Source of the DNA: Onchidella celtica
Lineage: Eukaryota > Mollusca > Gastropoda > Systellommatophora > Onchidiidae
DNA: 64,000 bases
Direction: 5' to 3'
Assembly (NCBI GenBank): GCA_963931925.1
Contig: OZ007569.1
Span: 42,580,521 to 42,644,520, forward strand
The notes under the pieces: model-generated
What the model saw: only the letters and a program-made list of their open reading frames with translations
Told to the model about the DNA's origin: nothing
The model's database searches: none
Program-made: the position numbers and the translations under genes
Shown: positions 42,523 through 55,757 of the stretch, in pieces
How the letters are laid out: every line of letters starts with the position of its first letter
Numbering within the stretch: the stretch's first letter is position 1

Positions 42523-45500
42523 CTAGGAGATGGTGTAATAAGTAATATAATATCATGAAAGTAGTAGTTAATAATTTATGGTGCTATGGGAGATGATTTT
42601 GTTGTTGTTGTTGTTATTGTGGTTATTTTCATTTTTTTGTTTCTAGCTGACCAAGTTGTGTGTGTGGTGGGGGGTGGGGGAAGGGTGGGGGTCACAGATT
42701 TGAATCCCTCACGGAGCAGGAGCCGCCCTCATTAATTTTTGGGGATGTGATTAAGGCACTCATTTGTTTGGGGCTTTTAAGAAGGCGCCAGGCCGCATCC
42801 GTGATAGAATTCGCTGTGCTGAAAACGAATCAAAGCCCCCAAGAAATGCCACTGCATTCATTTAGTCCATTCCAAAAAGCAGTCATTTATTTCAGTGTGT
42901 AATCTCTGGTGTTATTCTGCTTAGTGGGACAACTTTGCTTTGAGAACCCCAAATTATCCATTTGTTGATATTCCTAGATTTCGAGTATTACTTTAAACAT
43001 CGCCACTGCTTTAGCTAACGGCATAAGTCACGTCTGAGGTATTTAAAAAACATTTTTTCTTTTCCTGTCATTTGATGACTTATTCCATTATGATTGCTTT
43101 GGATTATTACATTTTTCCTACTGGCACATTTGTTTTTTCTATAGTATTATCTGATAGCACTCATGCACAGAAATGCAACGAACCGCCAGTTGCCTTTTGG
43201 CATAAGTCTGACATATGCCATTATCCTAGAGCGGTGACGGTAAGGAATATTTTACTTGGCTTAGCTGGCACAAACAAAGAAAACTAATAGACATAGAGTA
43301 TTTATGTGCAAAACCTGACAGGAAGATAACAGCGTCATTGCCAGGACCATGGGAAATGTCAACAACCTGTCAAAATACGTGCTTTCAATTTCTCTTCAGT
43401 GCCACCACGAATGGCACTTTCATGTTGTTTTTGGGGTGAAAACAGCATTTCTTCACATTGATGAAATAGTAAGACGCTGTTTCACCATTAAGCAGCTGAT
43501 GCATGAAAATAAAATTTTAAAAAGCTTAAACTCTGCCAGCAACAACAGCAACAATAAAACGGCGACAGAGGCCCGAAGCAGAATTGCACTTTTTTTGCTA
43601 TCTTTTTCGTATCTGCCAAATTCGTCACTTTAATGGGGATGGGTTTTTCAAATATGAGTCAGCCATTCCGTTTGACCATCCACAGGAGAACTACATGAAC
43701 TCAGAAAGCAAGCATTATCTACATATATTATGCAGAGCTCACAGAGGCCAAATGTCAGTTACAAGCTAATGCACTGATGGGTTTTTTGTTTTTTTCTCGT
43801 TGTCACCATCCAACAGAAATCCCATTTCGAAAGTATTCAGAAATCAAATTTGCCGAAAAAAAATTGTGTTCCTGCTCAGAGACATGCACAAGTTGCTGTA
43901 GTGTTTGAACAGTATAAGTCAGACAGTCTGAAGCTGGCCCAGGCAAGAAAACTTAAAGGGACAGAAGCAGGCATGAAGTGACACCAGTTGGATGTGTGCC
44001 GAAGAGCTGGCCCACATATGTACAAAACAATGAGACAAATCAGAATAGCTTCCTCTGCTGGCTAACAGTATACATAATATACAAAATGGCAGTGTATAAC
44101 AAGAAATGAAAAGAGTCTGCAGCAAGACAGATAGGCAGACAACCCTTTGCACACATTGAAAAGCCTGATTAAAGATTCGTTCATCTGAACCCTTCAGTTA
44201 TATACGTCTATGTTACAACTGACTCTATTCACACACACCTATATAACAAGTATTGCAGTATTTTCTTCACCAGCTGAAACTGTGTGAAATGCAGAAACTG
44301 TGGGTCTCTTTTTGGCACAACAAGAAAACGATGACAGCTACCTGTTCATGGTCTTGCAACCAGTTTAGTCTCAGGGCACCACAGAGCATAGCTTTCATGC
44401 CTTCAGCGATTGCGGTACTATGTCAGCCAACATAGGAAAAAGGGAACTCAGATATAAACTACCCTCGCCACACCTTTCAGCACACTTTTGGTAAAAAAAA
44501 AACCAAGTGCAGAGATCTGCTTTCTCCTCTTTACAGATGAACGCATTTACTGTGAATTATTTTTCTTGATGATGCCGTTAAGCCCCAAACACATACACAG
44601 ATAAATTCAAGATCGAGATTTGGCTCCAGTGTTAACGCTATAACCACGGCCCTAGCATGAAATCGGAGAAATGTATTCCATGTGCATTACGTGTATGTGA
44701 CAACTCTTTTTTGCCAAATATGCCGTGGAGGAAACGTCTTGCAAAATATTTCATTTTTACCATCGAGGAAGGAGATGTACAATATTTCAGTTATTTAATA
44801 CTAAAAACAATGTATGAATGATAAGGAATGTAATTCACCTGAAACAGTTGTCTCCCCATCCCCTGAAAAATTATGTCATTCGCATTTTGTGCGGTTTCAG
44901 AATGAGACCAGTGATACAATGATCTACTTTCTTGCTAAAGCCATTTTTCTTATTGTGTAGGTCGTTTCGATGAAACGATTTTACCAAAAGCCTTTCCACA
45001 GGCAGTCGATCTGGCACTTGGCATGTCTGCCCGTCTCTTGACAAAGTCGGGATGAAGATGATGTATGAAACGTAGGTAATAGAGCCTGTAGCTTGAAAGC
45101 AAATGGAGTGGCCTGCCATCTTCTCTTTCGGTCAGTACAAAAGCCACATTGATAAACGCAGTCTCAATTCAGGCAGTTTACCTACCGTTGTATCGTTCAT
45201 TGACATTTTTTTCAATCACTTCGAGCATGGCTGAGGTCGCCTCTTCATGGACCGACATGTTGAGTTCTGGTCTCAGATGTTTCTGAACGTCTAATCACAA
45301 TACCGAGATCACTGCAAGTTGATTCATCGCCTGCTATGTCAGCCAGAATTGTGCCTCACTCAGTATTTCCCACGTTGTCATAGTATCAGGCTCTCATGTC
45401 CTCAGGATCATCAATATTCAGCATTAATGTTGTGGCGTCGTAGGTTGGAGCCTCAAAAGATACCTAGCGAGACCCAGTATCGCGAATGTCCAACATCAAT

Positions 45501-45685
45501 ACCCAATAAGGCGTTGCTTAATTCTCGATGGCGAAACACTTCCGCCTCCATTAAAATCATTTTAAAAAGCACGCTTAACTGACATCAGTTAGTAGCATCA
45601 AACAAAATTACAGTCGGTGGCTGTCTAACAACTCAAACCATCTCAAAAAATTTCCATATGAATCTTGAAACAAGGTTTGAACATC
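42523..45685. other. Unit B right half, no confident gene
   Basis: Aligns with 24769-27716 of unit A apart from the exon 1 deletion. The exon-like plus-strand pieces seen in A are broken here by stops and indels (for example an early stop after the acceptor near 44275 and a one-base loss near 44988). Confidence 0.45.
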
Positions 45686-47001
45686 TGTTACGAGTTGGGT
45701 TATATGGAATTATTGGTGTTACGACTGCATTTAAAATATCGAGAGGTTTTTAGGAATTATTCTTCCATACCATGCCACATATAATAATAACAATTTGAAT
45801 AAGTTTTATCAAGGACCTGCAGGGCCACAAATTTATTTACTTTAAAATCCCTAACAAATTTCGTCTAGCTCTTACATATTAAAAGGACAACATCAGCAGC
45901 ATCAAATGAAAATTCAATAATATATCACTAGAAGTCTCCTCTAGATTCCTAAAAGATTATATCATTCTGACTCATTCACAATTTAATTATTACTTATCTA
46001 TCTTCCAGATATAGTCTGCCTACTATCTAACAAATAATATTCTAATGTCTCAGACGACAATGTTAACTCAGTTATTTGTGCCTACCGCTTATAAAGGATC
46101 AAACTCGTCAATACAACTGACGTAGTTAAGTTAGATCTAGATCTACTCTAGGATGGGCTGGCAATCCCCAGCCTCATCCAGATACATCAATTTCAATTTA
46201 CAAATGTGTATACCAGACATTCATGCTAGATCTAGTTGCAAGTTAAAATACATTGTAGTCTTGCATTCTTCGGTAGCACTTCTACTGGAAAATTTAAGGT
46301 CAGCTTCACGTTCATCGTTGAATCAATAGACAAACACTTACACTTGGTCCCTGATACGAGATCAGGGAGCCGGAGATAATAGCAGTAGATAATTTGTGGG
46401 AAGCATATGGTCTCATTCCAATGTCTATCAAGGTCATAGACATGACTATAACAATCTTCTGATTCTCTCTGGCTGAATCACGCCGACTGCCTGCACAGAA
46501 GGAATATTCTGCATGGAGTAGTGAAACATAGGAATGGCTCCGCTTATATACTGCGCGGCCATCTGCAAATCCCCAGCCAACTGCCCAAATTTGATTGGTG
46601 CATCCGTTTCGAGCTCAGCTCGTAGTATTAATAGATTCTGCATGGAAATCGGTCACGGCCTTGCACTAGTAACAGACAAGGTCGAATTAACCTATCAAAA
46701 CCCTTACTAAAGTCTCCAACCCTCTACGTTTTATGTACGAATTTACTATTTCCCTTTTACTCACCCCTTCTCTTCCCTGTTAGAATTCATCAAAATCACG
46801 GGGTCGAGAACTGCACCGTCACTGCTAACCCATCCATTTATTCTATCTTGCCCCACTTTCTTTCCATCTCTAAGAAAAAGCGTTACAAAAACAAACTGTC
46901 CACGAGAATAGTTCAAGGACATTTGCACTGGCTAAAATCAACGAGACCATGAAATAAACAAGCCGTGACCCAGCACGACACTTCTAGTCCTAACCCTGAC
47001 A
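45686..47001. mobile_element. Solo LTR 2 (1,316 bp)
   Basis: Starts TGTTACGAGTTGGG and ends AACCCTGACA, with a perfect ACATC duplication at 45681-45685 and 47002-47006. Unit A has the empty site. Its first 50 bp resemble solo LTR 1 (TTACGACTGCA in both), so the two are likely related families. Confidence 0.85.
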
Positions 47002-47006
47002 ACATC

Positions 47007-48402
47007 CTTACGTAGAAGTGACGATTAGACCATTTTTGAGGTTACTACGAGTTTGTTAAATTATGTTGATAATGAATGAAACAGGCCTCCTCAAACAAAC
47101 AGAAAAACATGACCATAAATTGACATGAAATTCAGATGTCAAAATGTAATATATAGAACTTATAAAGGGTACTTATTTAGTTGTTTGTTTTCTACTTCTT
47201 TATTTCTTTATTTTCTGTTTATGTTTTTATTTTTTATTTTTTCATTTATTGACATGTATTTAATTTTACTTATAATGGATAATAACAACAATACTAGCAA
47301 GAACAACAACAGCAGCACAACTTACGATATTATGAACCCGACACTAATAGTCCAGTATAAGAGCTCGAATTTCTGATAATTCGAAGTCACCAAGCTCGCC
47401 ACTCCCAATGTAATGTGGCTTTCCCGCCTGATGCAAAACTCATACTCACCAACAAAGCTCTGTTCAGCAATTCTTAACTGTAGCGATCCAGAGGAAGAGG
47501 GGAGGCGGGTAGGAACAGCATAATACAGCGATTGTGGCCTCCCAGCAACCTGCTGAAGGTACAGTTGGCCAACAGGTGGGATACCGCATGAGGTCCTTGC
47601 ATGCACGCTAATCACAGTAGGCACGCATGATGTAACTCTTTACTGATTGATAACGTCGCGATATCACAAGCAACAACAATAAGAACAACACAACCCACGA
47701 TAGTATGAACAAAATTAATATTCCAGTAAAAGAACTTGAAATGCGTTATTGATGTCATTTTATGGAAGACTGTTTAAAATGTATGGTTAATTGCAGACTC
47801 ACAGCTGTTGTTTAAGCCATTTGACATTTGACAGGCATATTACGCACACACACACAGTTTAAAAAATGATCTGAGGTTATAAACTTTAATAGATAGAAAG
47901 ACACGCACCAAAGATCTGAAAAGGTATCTTTTATTGACTAAATTAAATGTAAATGAACATGTCATGATGACTTGTTGACACATATCGAACACATTGTTGT
48001 TGTTGTTGTTGTTTTAAGAAACCTGTCTTCATATTATGAAGATTAAGTGCTGATTAAAGTAAAAATGAAACTCTTGACTGACACAGATTGAAGTCAGATG
48101 TAATACGCGTTGTGGGCACGGCCTACCACAAACAAACTTGGAAGGAAAAAAAACACCTCATCTTCCGAGAATGTAAAGAATGTTCAGCTCACAGTAATAT
48201 TCCCCGGCTCTGTCGGAGTAGACCTTTGTTATTCTACTTTAAAACGCTGTGTCAGGAACTTGAACTAATGTATCAAATCCTGGAAATTAAGCATTATTTG
48301 GACTTTAAATATAAGAAGTGAAAAAAAAAAAGTGTTGTGCTCGTGCATACAAAGCATAAGTGCATTATTGTTAATGTGGTAACTGACATGTGCTTGCGGA
48401 GA

Positions 48403-48460
<58 letters not shown>

Positions 48461-48709
48461 TAGAGAGAGAGAGAGAGATAGAGAGAGAGAGAGGGGGGGG
48501 GGAAGACAGAGAGACAGACATTTCGGCTTTAGATCTCATTTCGGAGGGTGGTAAGGATGTGGGCAGGTTCTATTGCAGTACTTTGGCACTTCGAACAGAT
48601 TTTGCGGTTGTTGTCCGATCGTGAAACTGCTCGGGTAGAAAGTCAAATTGTGACTGATTTTGAGGACCACCTGTAGAAATAATGGTGAAGAACCACGGTT
48701 TTAAAATAT
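47007..48709. other. End of unit B, no gene seen
   Basis: Matches 27721-29458 of unit A with a 440-bp gap (A 28472-28913 is missing) and an extra stretch of about 370 bp near 48170-48566. The first exon of the possible gene described in A has an in-frame TAG here. Confidence 0.45.
48406..48497. repeat. (GA)n microsatellite
   Basis: Nearly pure GA tract with a few GATA interruptions. Confidence 0.95.
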
Positions 48710-49393
48710 TATAAGACTGATAGATCATTCCAAAATAGTTACATCAATAATAATACTCATAGAGGATGTTCTAATCCCAGTTGACATTTAGTATGAACCG
48801 TAGGGTGGCTAATTCTTATTTAAAATGTGAAAAATCAAAATCCCGCCCCCCCTCCCCCCATCAAAATGGCCTACATAATAATACCCAGCCCATCATTGCG
48901 CGAAAATTCTAAACAACGTTTCAGAATTTTACCAATGTCCTAAAATTTATAGGCTATGTATCTGCTTAATTCTATTTGTGAAACTTAAATTGATGGAACC
49001 CTGAATACCAAACATAAATAAAGTACACAAATAGAAACCGTGAAAGGCACAAAGTGGTCGTTATCGTGCCGACGCCAGGTAAAACCCAAACCCAAACTCT
49101 AACTCAAACACCCCTCTCGTGTCGCACTCTGAGAGTTAAGTTTGTTCGTTTTGTGCTACGCTTTGTCCATGCTATTGACAACCATGGTTGTCAAAGATAA
49201 TACGATGTTCATTGTTCTCAGTATATGCACGTTTGTTTCTAAACGACACTTTCGGGTGGCGTTGGCGGATAGACATACAGAAAGAAATGTTTGAAAATTA
49301 CCATTCATTCATGAGTTTTCAATGAAATTTAAAAAAATGTCTTATATTTCTCAAAGTCTTCACAGATAAATTTATTTTTAAAAATCCACTCAC
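48710..49393. other. Spacer between units B and C, first part
   Basis: Unique-looking AT-rich sequence with a C-rich patch near 48842. No exon is supported. Confidence 0.45.
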
Positions 49394-49556
49394 TTCATGA
49401 TATCTACAAGGCTGCCCCGAGATGTCGGCATACTAAGTGTCATTGGGGACCACAGCTCCAGGTTTACCCCAGCCGTAACATGTCATATTATTGATGATCT
49501 CTTTAGACAAAAGTTTGGAACCTTCCTTCAGCCAGTCAGGTCTCAGAATGGTACAT
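49394..49556 (-). pseudogene. Orphan exon with in-frame TAG
   Basis: On the minus strand a strong pyrimidine tract ends in GAACAG, and the exon closes at a consensus donor GAA|GTGAGT. The frame that fits reads LRPDWLKEGSKLLSKEIINN, then MTCYGWGKPGAVVPNDT, a TAG at 49433-49435, then YADISGQPCRYHE. The composition is strongly protein-like on both sides of the stop. The family is not recognised, and no neighbouring exon was found. Confidence 0.42.
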
Positions 49557-49985
49557 CTGTTCGTGGGACGAAGGGAAAGATCGAAAGGGTGAAAGCTCGT
49601 TAAAAAAAAAACAAAAAAACGACAACAAAAAACAATACTAATATCGCATTTAAGAAAAGATGGGACAATTCAAGACACCTCCACTTTATTGTCTCATGAG
49701 GGAATTTTTTTTTTTCCCAGAGCGATTAAGAGCACATACATGGTACACACATTATATGCATCATTACGTACATTTTGCTGCGAGTGTTCACTACAACAGG
49801 CTTTACGATATCATTAATTAGTTTTTTGTCCCAGCCCCACCTCACTTCACACACACACAAAAAAAAACACGTGCTCCTCACCGTGATCAGACAGTATACA
49901 AATAAGATTTTAAAAATATAATATTTACAATAGTCCCATGCCCCAATAAAATATTGCCACTCCCCACAGAGAAACACTGGGTAAA

Positions 49986-50195
49986 GGGGGATATCACACT
50001 AAGCCCGGTCAGACACAGTCAGACGCTGCCAGTAAATTGTACAACAAAACAATAATGGCAACAGCTGATTGGTCTGAGCGGGCTTAGTATGGTAGGGTCT
50101 TCCCGGATTTACTGTGAAAACAAGAAATTGTGGTGTGCACTTCTTGCCTGTCAGCATCTGACTGTGTCTGACTGGGCTTAGTATGATACCTCCCC
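49986..50195. mobile_element. MITE with 45-bp inverted ends
   Basis: Left end GGGG.ATATCACACTAAGCCC, continuing GGTCAGACACAGTCAGACGCTG. The right end is its near reverse complement. A third partial copy of GGGCTTAGTATG lies inside at about 50080. No coding and no clear target duplication; superfamily unassigned. Confidence 0.6.
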
Positions 50196-51495
50196 GAGGA
50201 AGTAAATTGAACTATCGTAAAAGCGCAGACGGCTTAAAAATTGTCTTATCCCTCGGCTTTCCCACATAGTCTGCAGCATGTCCCAAGTATTGGGTAACTG
50301 ACATACAAGTTCTCAGTGGGCGTGAACAGGAGACTACAGTTTGCTCTGTTGAGACATATCGTTAGCGATAAGAAGATTAATTGTTCTTTAAATGGTTATC
50401 TCTAAGGACAGTCAATCAATCATTTCATCCCATGAGTGTTCTGCCTGTCAGTCAGTTAGGAGATCCACTGTCAGCCATAAGAACTAATCCCCAGCGTCAA
50501 GAGATCTCGTTCGACAGGAATGATCGATTAGACCCCTATGGAACCCTTACCAGAGTGTAGTGAATTGTGCTTTATAAGTTGGTGTGCCATAACGGCTACA
50601 AGTTCAGATTGTATAACATATTCGCTTGAAATTATATGTGTAATTGCTGTTTATAATTAGGAAAGTACTAGCTGGTTGATTGGAATTACACCTTGGATTC
50701 TATATTATCACTATTATATATTATGCAGTCGGAATAGTCATTATTGTATTAATAAGGCCCCTCAGGCTTGACTAAATACATAACTTGTTCTATTTGATTA
50801 TTTTATGGTGTGCCTGCACGAGTGTGAGTTGGCCTCTTGTCCAGTCGAAGGGCTATCTTCCCCATAATCCTAGCGCACCTCCTTCTTGACACCGGTTCTT
50901 AAGACAAACTCCCAGAGAAAGACGGAATTGTCGATGTTTGCTTTTAGATGAAGAAATGATAGCAGTTTGTGAGTGCAAACCATCACTGTTGTTCACTATG
51001 CACAGGATTTACATCCTCGCCGTTCATCATCTTCTCATTCTTCTTCTTTTCTGCTTTTCGGCCTCATCATCGCCATCTTAACTTTTGCGTCTTCTCTCTC
51101 TGGTTTTTTTTGCCTTTATCAGTCACCCATTCCTCACTAATTAAATAAATTTTATAAAAAATTAATGTTATCATGATCAATCATAATAATATATTTCACG
51201 ACTTGCCGATGCTTGGCACCAGTTACTGACTAAATCATAAAAAGTACTGTATAAGCTTCAAAATTTGTATCAGCTTATATTTGATAATCAGATCAAAACA
51301 AGATCACTGATAATTACCAATATTCAGGCATCTATTTTTCAAAACGTACATTTTGCGATTCATTTCTTCCTCGTGTGATGTCCACTTTCCGCTTTCATTG
51401 TTTTGAATTTAAATGCCGTTTAATTGGGGGCACTTTTCCCTAATAGGAACAGCGTCCGTAGTGGACTAATGTGCGTGGAAGACGGTATTTCAGAG
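50196..51495. other. Spacer with an LTR-like fragment
   Basis: Minus-strand sequence from 50891 downward begins TGTCAAGAAGGAGG and then GACTGGACAAGAGGCCAACT, closely like the first 75 bp of solo LTR 1. The other end could not be fixed (about 50450). The rest, 50892-51495, shows no gene. Confidence 0.4.
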
Positions 51496-51816
51496 GAATG
51501 TTGTTACAAGCAGGTAAGTCCCCTAAAGTTTTTGCGCTAGGGGTACGTATTTTAAAGCCTTCTGTGACTAGAGCTAGGGAACTCCTCCCGAAATCCTCCT
51601 GGAACACCCCTAACAACAGTCGTAATTGATTGTTCTTTCAGATTTCCTTTTTGTCTTCCTCCTGTGTTTTGACTGAAAAGTTAGGGGACGGGGTCAGGGA
51701 TTCGATAAGATTTAGGGTTGGGAATAAGGACGGGGTTTGGGGTAGGTACGTATACGCACACGCAAGGTCCCCTAGCGCAAAACGTTTGGGGTGCGTACGT
51801 GCTTATAACAACAGCC
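51496..51816. mobile_element. MULE-like MITE with 9-bp target duplication
   Basis: A 321-bp element flanked by a perfect ATTTCAGAG at 51487-51495 and 51817-51825. The ends share TGTTGTTAYAAGCASGTA and then a GTTTTGCGCTAGGGG-like word in inverted orientation, about 45 bp imperfect. Nine-bp duplications are typical of Mutator-like elements. No transposase is present. Confidence 0.72.
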
Positions 51817-52498
<682 letters not shown>

Positions 52499-52612
52499 GT
52501 GCATTGTAAGTCGTCCAAAACAATAGGCTTAAGGATATACTGTGTGGCTTTACCCAGAGAAAGGCCTGCATGTGTTGCGGATAGTTTTTGGAAAGTGAGG
52601 ACTTCTTTCATA

Positions 52613-52920
52613 ACAGCTGCACAAGAGAAGGTTAGCTCTATACCCTGAAGAAGCTGCACACTTGAGAAGGTTAGCTCTATACCATGAAGAAGCTGCACAC
52701 TTGAAAAGGTTAGCTCTATGCCCTGAAGAAGCTGCACACTTGAAAAGGTTAGTTCTATACCATGAAGAAGCTGCACACTTGAGAAGGTTAGTTCTATACC
52801 ATGAAGAAGCTGCACACTTGAAAAGGTTAGGTCTATACCATGAAGAAGCTGCACACTTGAAAAGGTTAGTTCTATACCATGAAGAAGCTGCACCCTTGAA
52901 AAGGTTAGCTCTATACCATG
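52613..52920. repeat. 39-bp minisatellite, eight copies
   Basis: Eight copies of GAAGGTTAGCTCTATACCAT + GAAGAAGCTGCACACTTGA with few substitutions. Unit A has a single copy at the matching place (about 16073). Because 39 is a multiple of three, several frames stay open and mimic 13-residue repeat proteins. Confidence 0.93.
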
Positions 52921-54305
52921 CCGAAGGCCAGCAGAGCACCAAGTCAAGTATGTTTTGCTTTAGTGTGAGATGTGGACTGTAGAGTTCAACGTGACTTCCC
53001 ATACTAGCGAGACCATCTGTCTTGCTTGTCGGGCGCGTAATGACTGTTTTGAGTCGGCGGGGCGAAGAGCTCCAGCAGGGGAGTCAAACCAGATACGGGA
53101 CATACTTGTCTCAGTGCGCAATGGGCCTAAGTTCACATGGACTCCAAAAACAAACAGAATAGTTGTGCATAAAGATCAGACAATAATTATACTTTTCTGT
53201 ACATATGACATTAACCCAGGTCTATTAATATTAGGGTGAGGCTACTTGAAAGAGCTGGAGTTTTCAAAGTCATAGCTGTACGAAAAACACAGCTTGCTCA
53301 ACATTTGGATGTAAGCTTTTTTGAACTAGGCATAGTATAATACTAAGCCCTTCAATTTCAGGCATCATACAAAATTAAGCCCTTCAGTTTTAAATGCCCT
53401 TCTTCTCCCTCTACCCAATCTACTATGAAAATCTTGACCGCTAAGAGATGAAGATACATTTTGTTATTCCATTGAAGTTCACATGTCGCGCATTACACTT
53501 GACTTTCACGCTGCACGAGTGAAAAACAGAATAAATAAAATATAGGGAAAGTCTCGCTTCAGGTTCCATTAGGCTCCACAACGCCCGATTCACTCTTCAC
53601 GTGTCAAGAGATATCTTCCTGTACAGGGCATGAAGAAATCAAGAAATCAAGAACTCCATTTCTTAAATTTTGGCTGTTGCTGTTGTTTTTACCAGAGATG
53701 GTGAACCTTCAATTCTGTGGCTTGATACAGGAAAAGACCAGTGACTCAATTTCGAGCTCACATCGAATTTTGCTTACAGCTGTCAATCCTATCATTGAAA
53801 AGAAAGCAACAAAAAGAGACAGTCGGACGAACATGCAAAATTAGCAATATTGGATAATTTATCAGCTCTTCCTGCGGCAAGCCACAGAACTGAGCCGAAG
53901 ACACACGCTAGACCCGATCCATGACCGTTTCAAAATCAACCCGATGCCACCTGATGACCTGAAATCCAATAGAAAATGCTTGCTTTCAGACGTGAGGCAT
54001 GGGGCGTAAAGAGAGAAAAGTGAACTTATGTAAAACTGCCACAATCACGTGACGTAAACTGGTTTACTTGGCTGGTGACAATATAATAGCTAGTCCAAGT
54101 GTGCACAAACATACCTTCTGGTTTTTTTTTATCCAAAAGTTTCAACACCTGAAAGGACAAACAGTGTAGGTAAGCAGGCAATGACAAAAGGGTTTTGACC
54201 AATCTAAAGAAACATGACCATATATTTTGATAAAACGCCAAAGACAAAATCCTCGTGCAAGTTGTATAAGACAAAACAACACTAAAAGTAAACTCGAGAC
54301 ACTAA
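52921..54305. other. Unit C left flank, no gene seen
   Basis: Matches 16095-17502 of unit A (and parts of B). No supported exon. Confidence 0.5.
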
Positions 54306-55378
54306 GATCGCGTGTCCACCAAAACAGAACCGTCACGGCTAAGAATAGCCAGTCTCTCGGAAAATCGGGAGTTGACACAAGTCATCGTTTTTTCCCCTTT
54401 GCAATCAACCAGAATCATCAATAAGTGTGACCACAAGAACGACCCGACTCCTCCAGACAAACGTCGAGTCGGTTGGAATGCCGCTTGCAGCATTTTTTGA
54501 CGGTTTGTTGGGTGATCCATCAGCGGTACGCTCAGCCAGCTCAAAAAAATATGTTTAATTTTTTAGCTCAAATGGCAAAACTAATGTCATATTCGTAATC
54601 AGCACCTCAAAATTAGCAAAGTCTACACCCAAACCACCTGGTTTAAGTGCGTATTTATCGTTTTACTGAAAATAAAATTAATTCCTATATCTTTTCATTC
54701 CGGTCTTGTGTGTTTTGACCTAATGACCCGACTCACTCCCTTGTTCGGAGTATCGCTTTATTAAAAATATAAAAGCCCCCAGCCTTTTATTTCCACCTTG
54801 TGTCCTTGGAGTGTTTTATATGTCCTGACCCGCTCTCTCTGACATATTTGTTGTAGATCTAGTAGAAGTGTTTGATTTTGTCACATTCAAGATGGAAGAT
54901 GAAAAACTTATTGAAGGGGCATTAAGTTGGAGTTTATTTATGACAAAAGCGACCCAAAGCGCTGCAACAAAGACTACCTGTGAAGAATTTCAAACGAAGA
55001 TTGTGTCAGTCTCAAGTACTCTTTAAATTTCACAGCATCTTCAGCACTATCAGGAAACAAATGGTGGAACTCACCACATGTTAATCTAGCTCGACCTATT
55101 GGATGTATCCAATGTTTATGGAATCTAAGCTTAGCCCTTCTCCTTCTTTCTAACCATAAATTATCCATAAAAAGGCTTGCCTCTTCTTTTTCTCGCAAGA
55201 CGTCATCATTCCCCTTCATTTCAAGTTCAACAGTGCTGTGCATAGGGATCACACACACACATGGGCGATTCCGAACAGTCGGTCCGTTTTGGTGGACACG
55301 CTGGCAGGAAACGACCAGACCAGACTTTTCACCACGAGTGAAAAATCGTGACGGTTCCGTTTTGATGGACACACGGCC
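54306..55378 (-). mobile_element. Non-autonomous PIF/Harbinger element, unit C copy 1
   Basis: TAA on both sides (54303-54305, 55379-55381) and the same terminal repeats as in A and B. Contains a transposase N-terminal remnant at 54989-55231 (-). Confidence 0.8.
54989..55231 (-). pseudogene. Harbinger transposase N-terminal exon remnant, unit C copy 1
   Basis: Same RRRRAKLRFHKHWI, LTCGEFHHLFPD and KFKEYLRLTQSSFE elements. The donor after the exon has changed to CACAG|GTAGTC and its last residues differ (EILHR). Confidence 0.6.
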
Positions 55379-55420
55379 TAAGGATTCTTCTAAGATTTTA
55401 TTTTCCAGAGGATAGAAAGC

Positions 55421-55520
55421 TCACAGCACTGAGCCTATCAGGTGGAGAACAATAAATGTTGCCACGATAAGGAAAACAAAATATTTGAAGAATTTTATCC
55501 ATCCATCGTATAAACCATCC
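55421..55520 (-). pseudogene. Orphan FMO 3' tail
   Basis: 100 bp encoding the last residues of the FMO ([18 protein letters not shown] to the stop), ending abruptly at 55520, where flank sequence like 54069 begins again. It marks the junction of a tandem duplication of about 1.45 kb. Confidence 0.85.
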
Positions 55521-55757
55521 TGGTTGGTGATAATATATTAGCTAGTCCAAGTGTGTACAAACATACCTTCTGTTTTTTTTTTATCCAAAAGTTTCAACAC
55601 CTGAAAGGACAAAGAATGTGGATGAGCAGGCAATGACAAGAGGGTTTTGACCAGTCTAAAGAACATGACCATATATTTTGATAAAAACACAAAAGACAAA
55701 ATCCTCGTGCAAGTTGTATAAGACAAAACAACACTAAAAGTAAACTCAAGACACTAA

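Larger units (their letters stand above)
29459..48709. repeat. Segmental duplication unit B
   Basis: The second tandem unit. It is much longer than A because of inserted elements at 29576-30548, 31003 to about 35122, 35272-36498 and 45686-47001. The rest aligns with A and, more closely, with C across FMO introns and exons. Its right edge lies near 48709, where similarity to the end of A stops. Confidence 0.85.

Noticed and set aside
49397-49603. 68-codon plus-strand ORF
   Set aside because: Antisense to the orphan exon, which has the better splice signals and protein-like content.
51447-51513. Possible 22-codon exon with an insulin A-chain-like GISEECC motif
   Set aside because: Good acceptor and a GTAAGT donor, but the donor and the CCYKQ codons lie in the terminal repeat of the 51496-51816 MITE, so the exon look is most likely chance.
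52613-52920. CRISPR-like array
   Set aside because: Repeats are directly adjacent with no unique spacers, in a eukaryotic genome.
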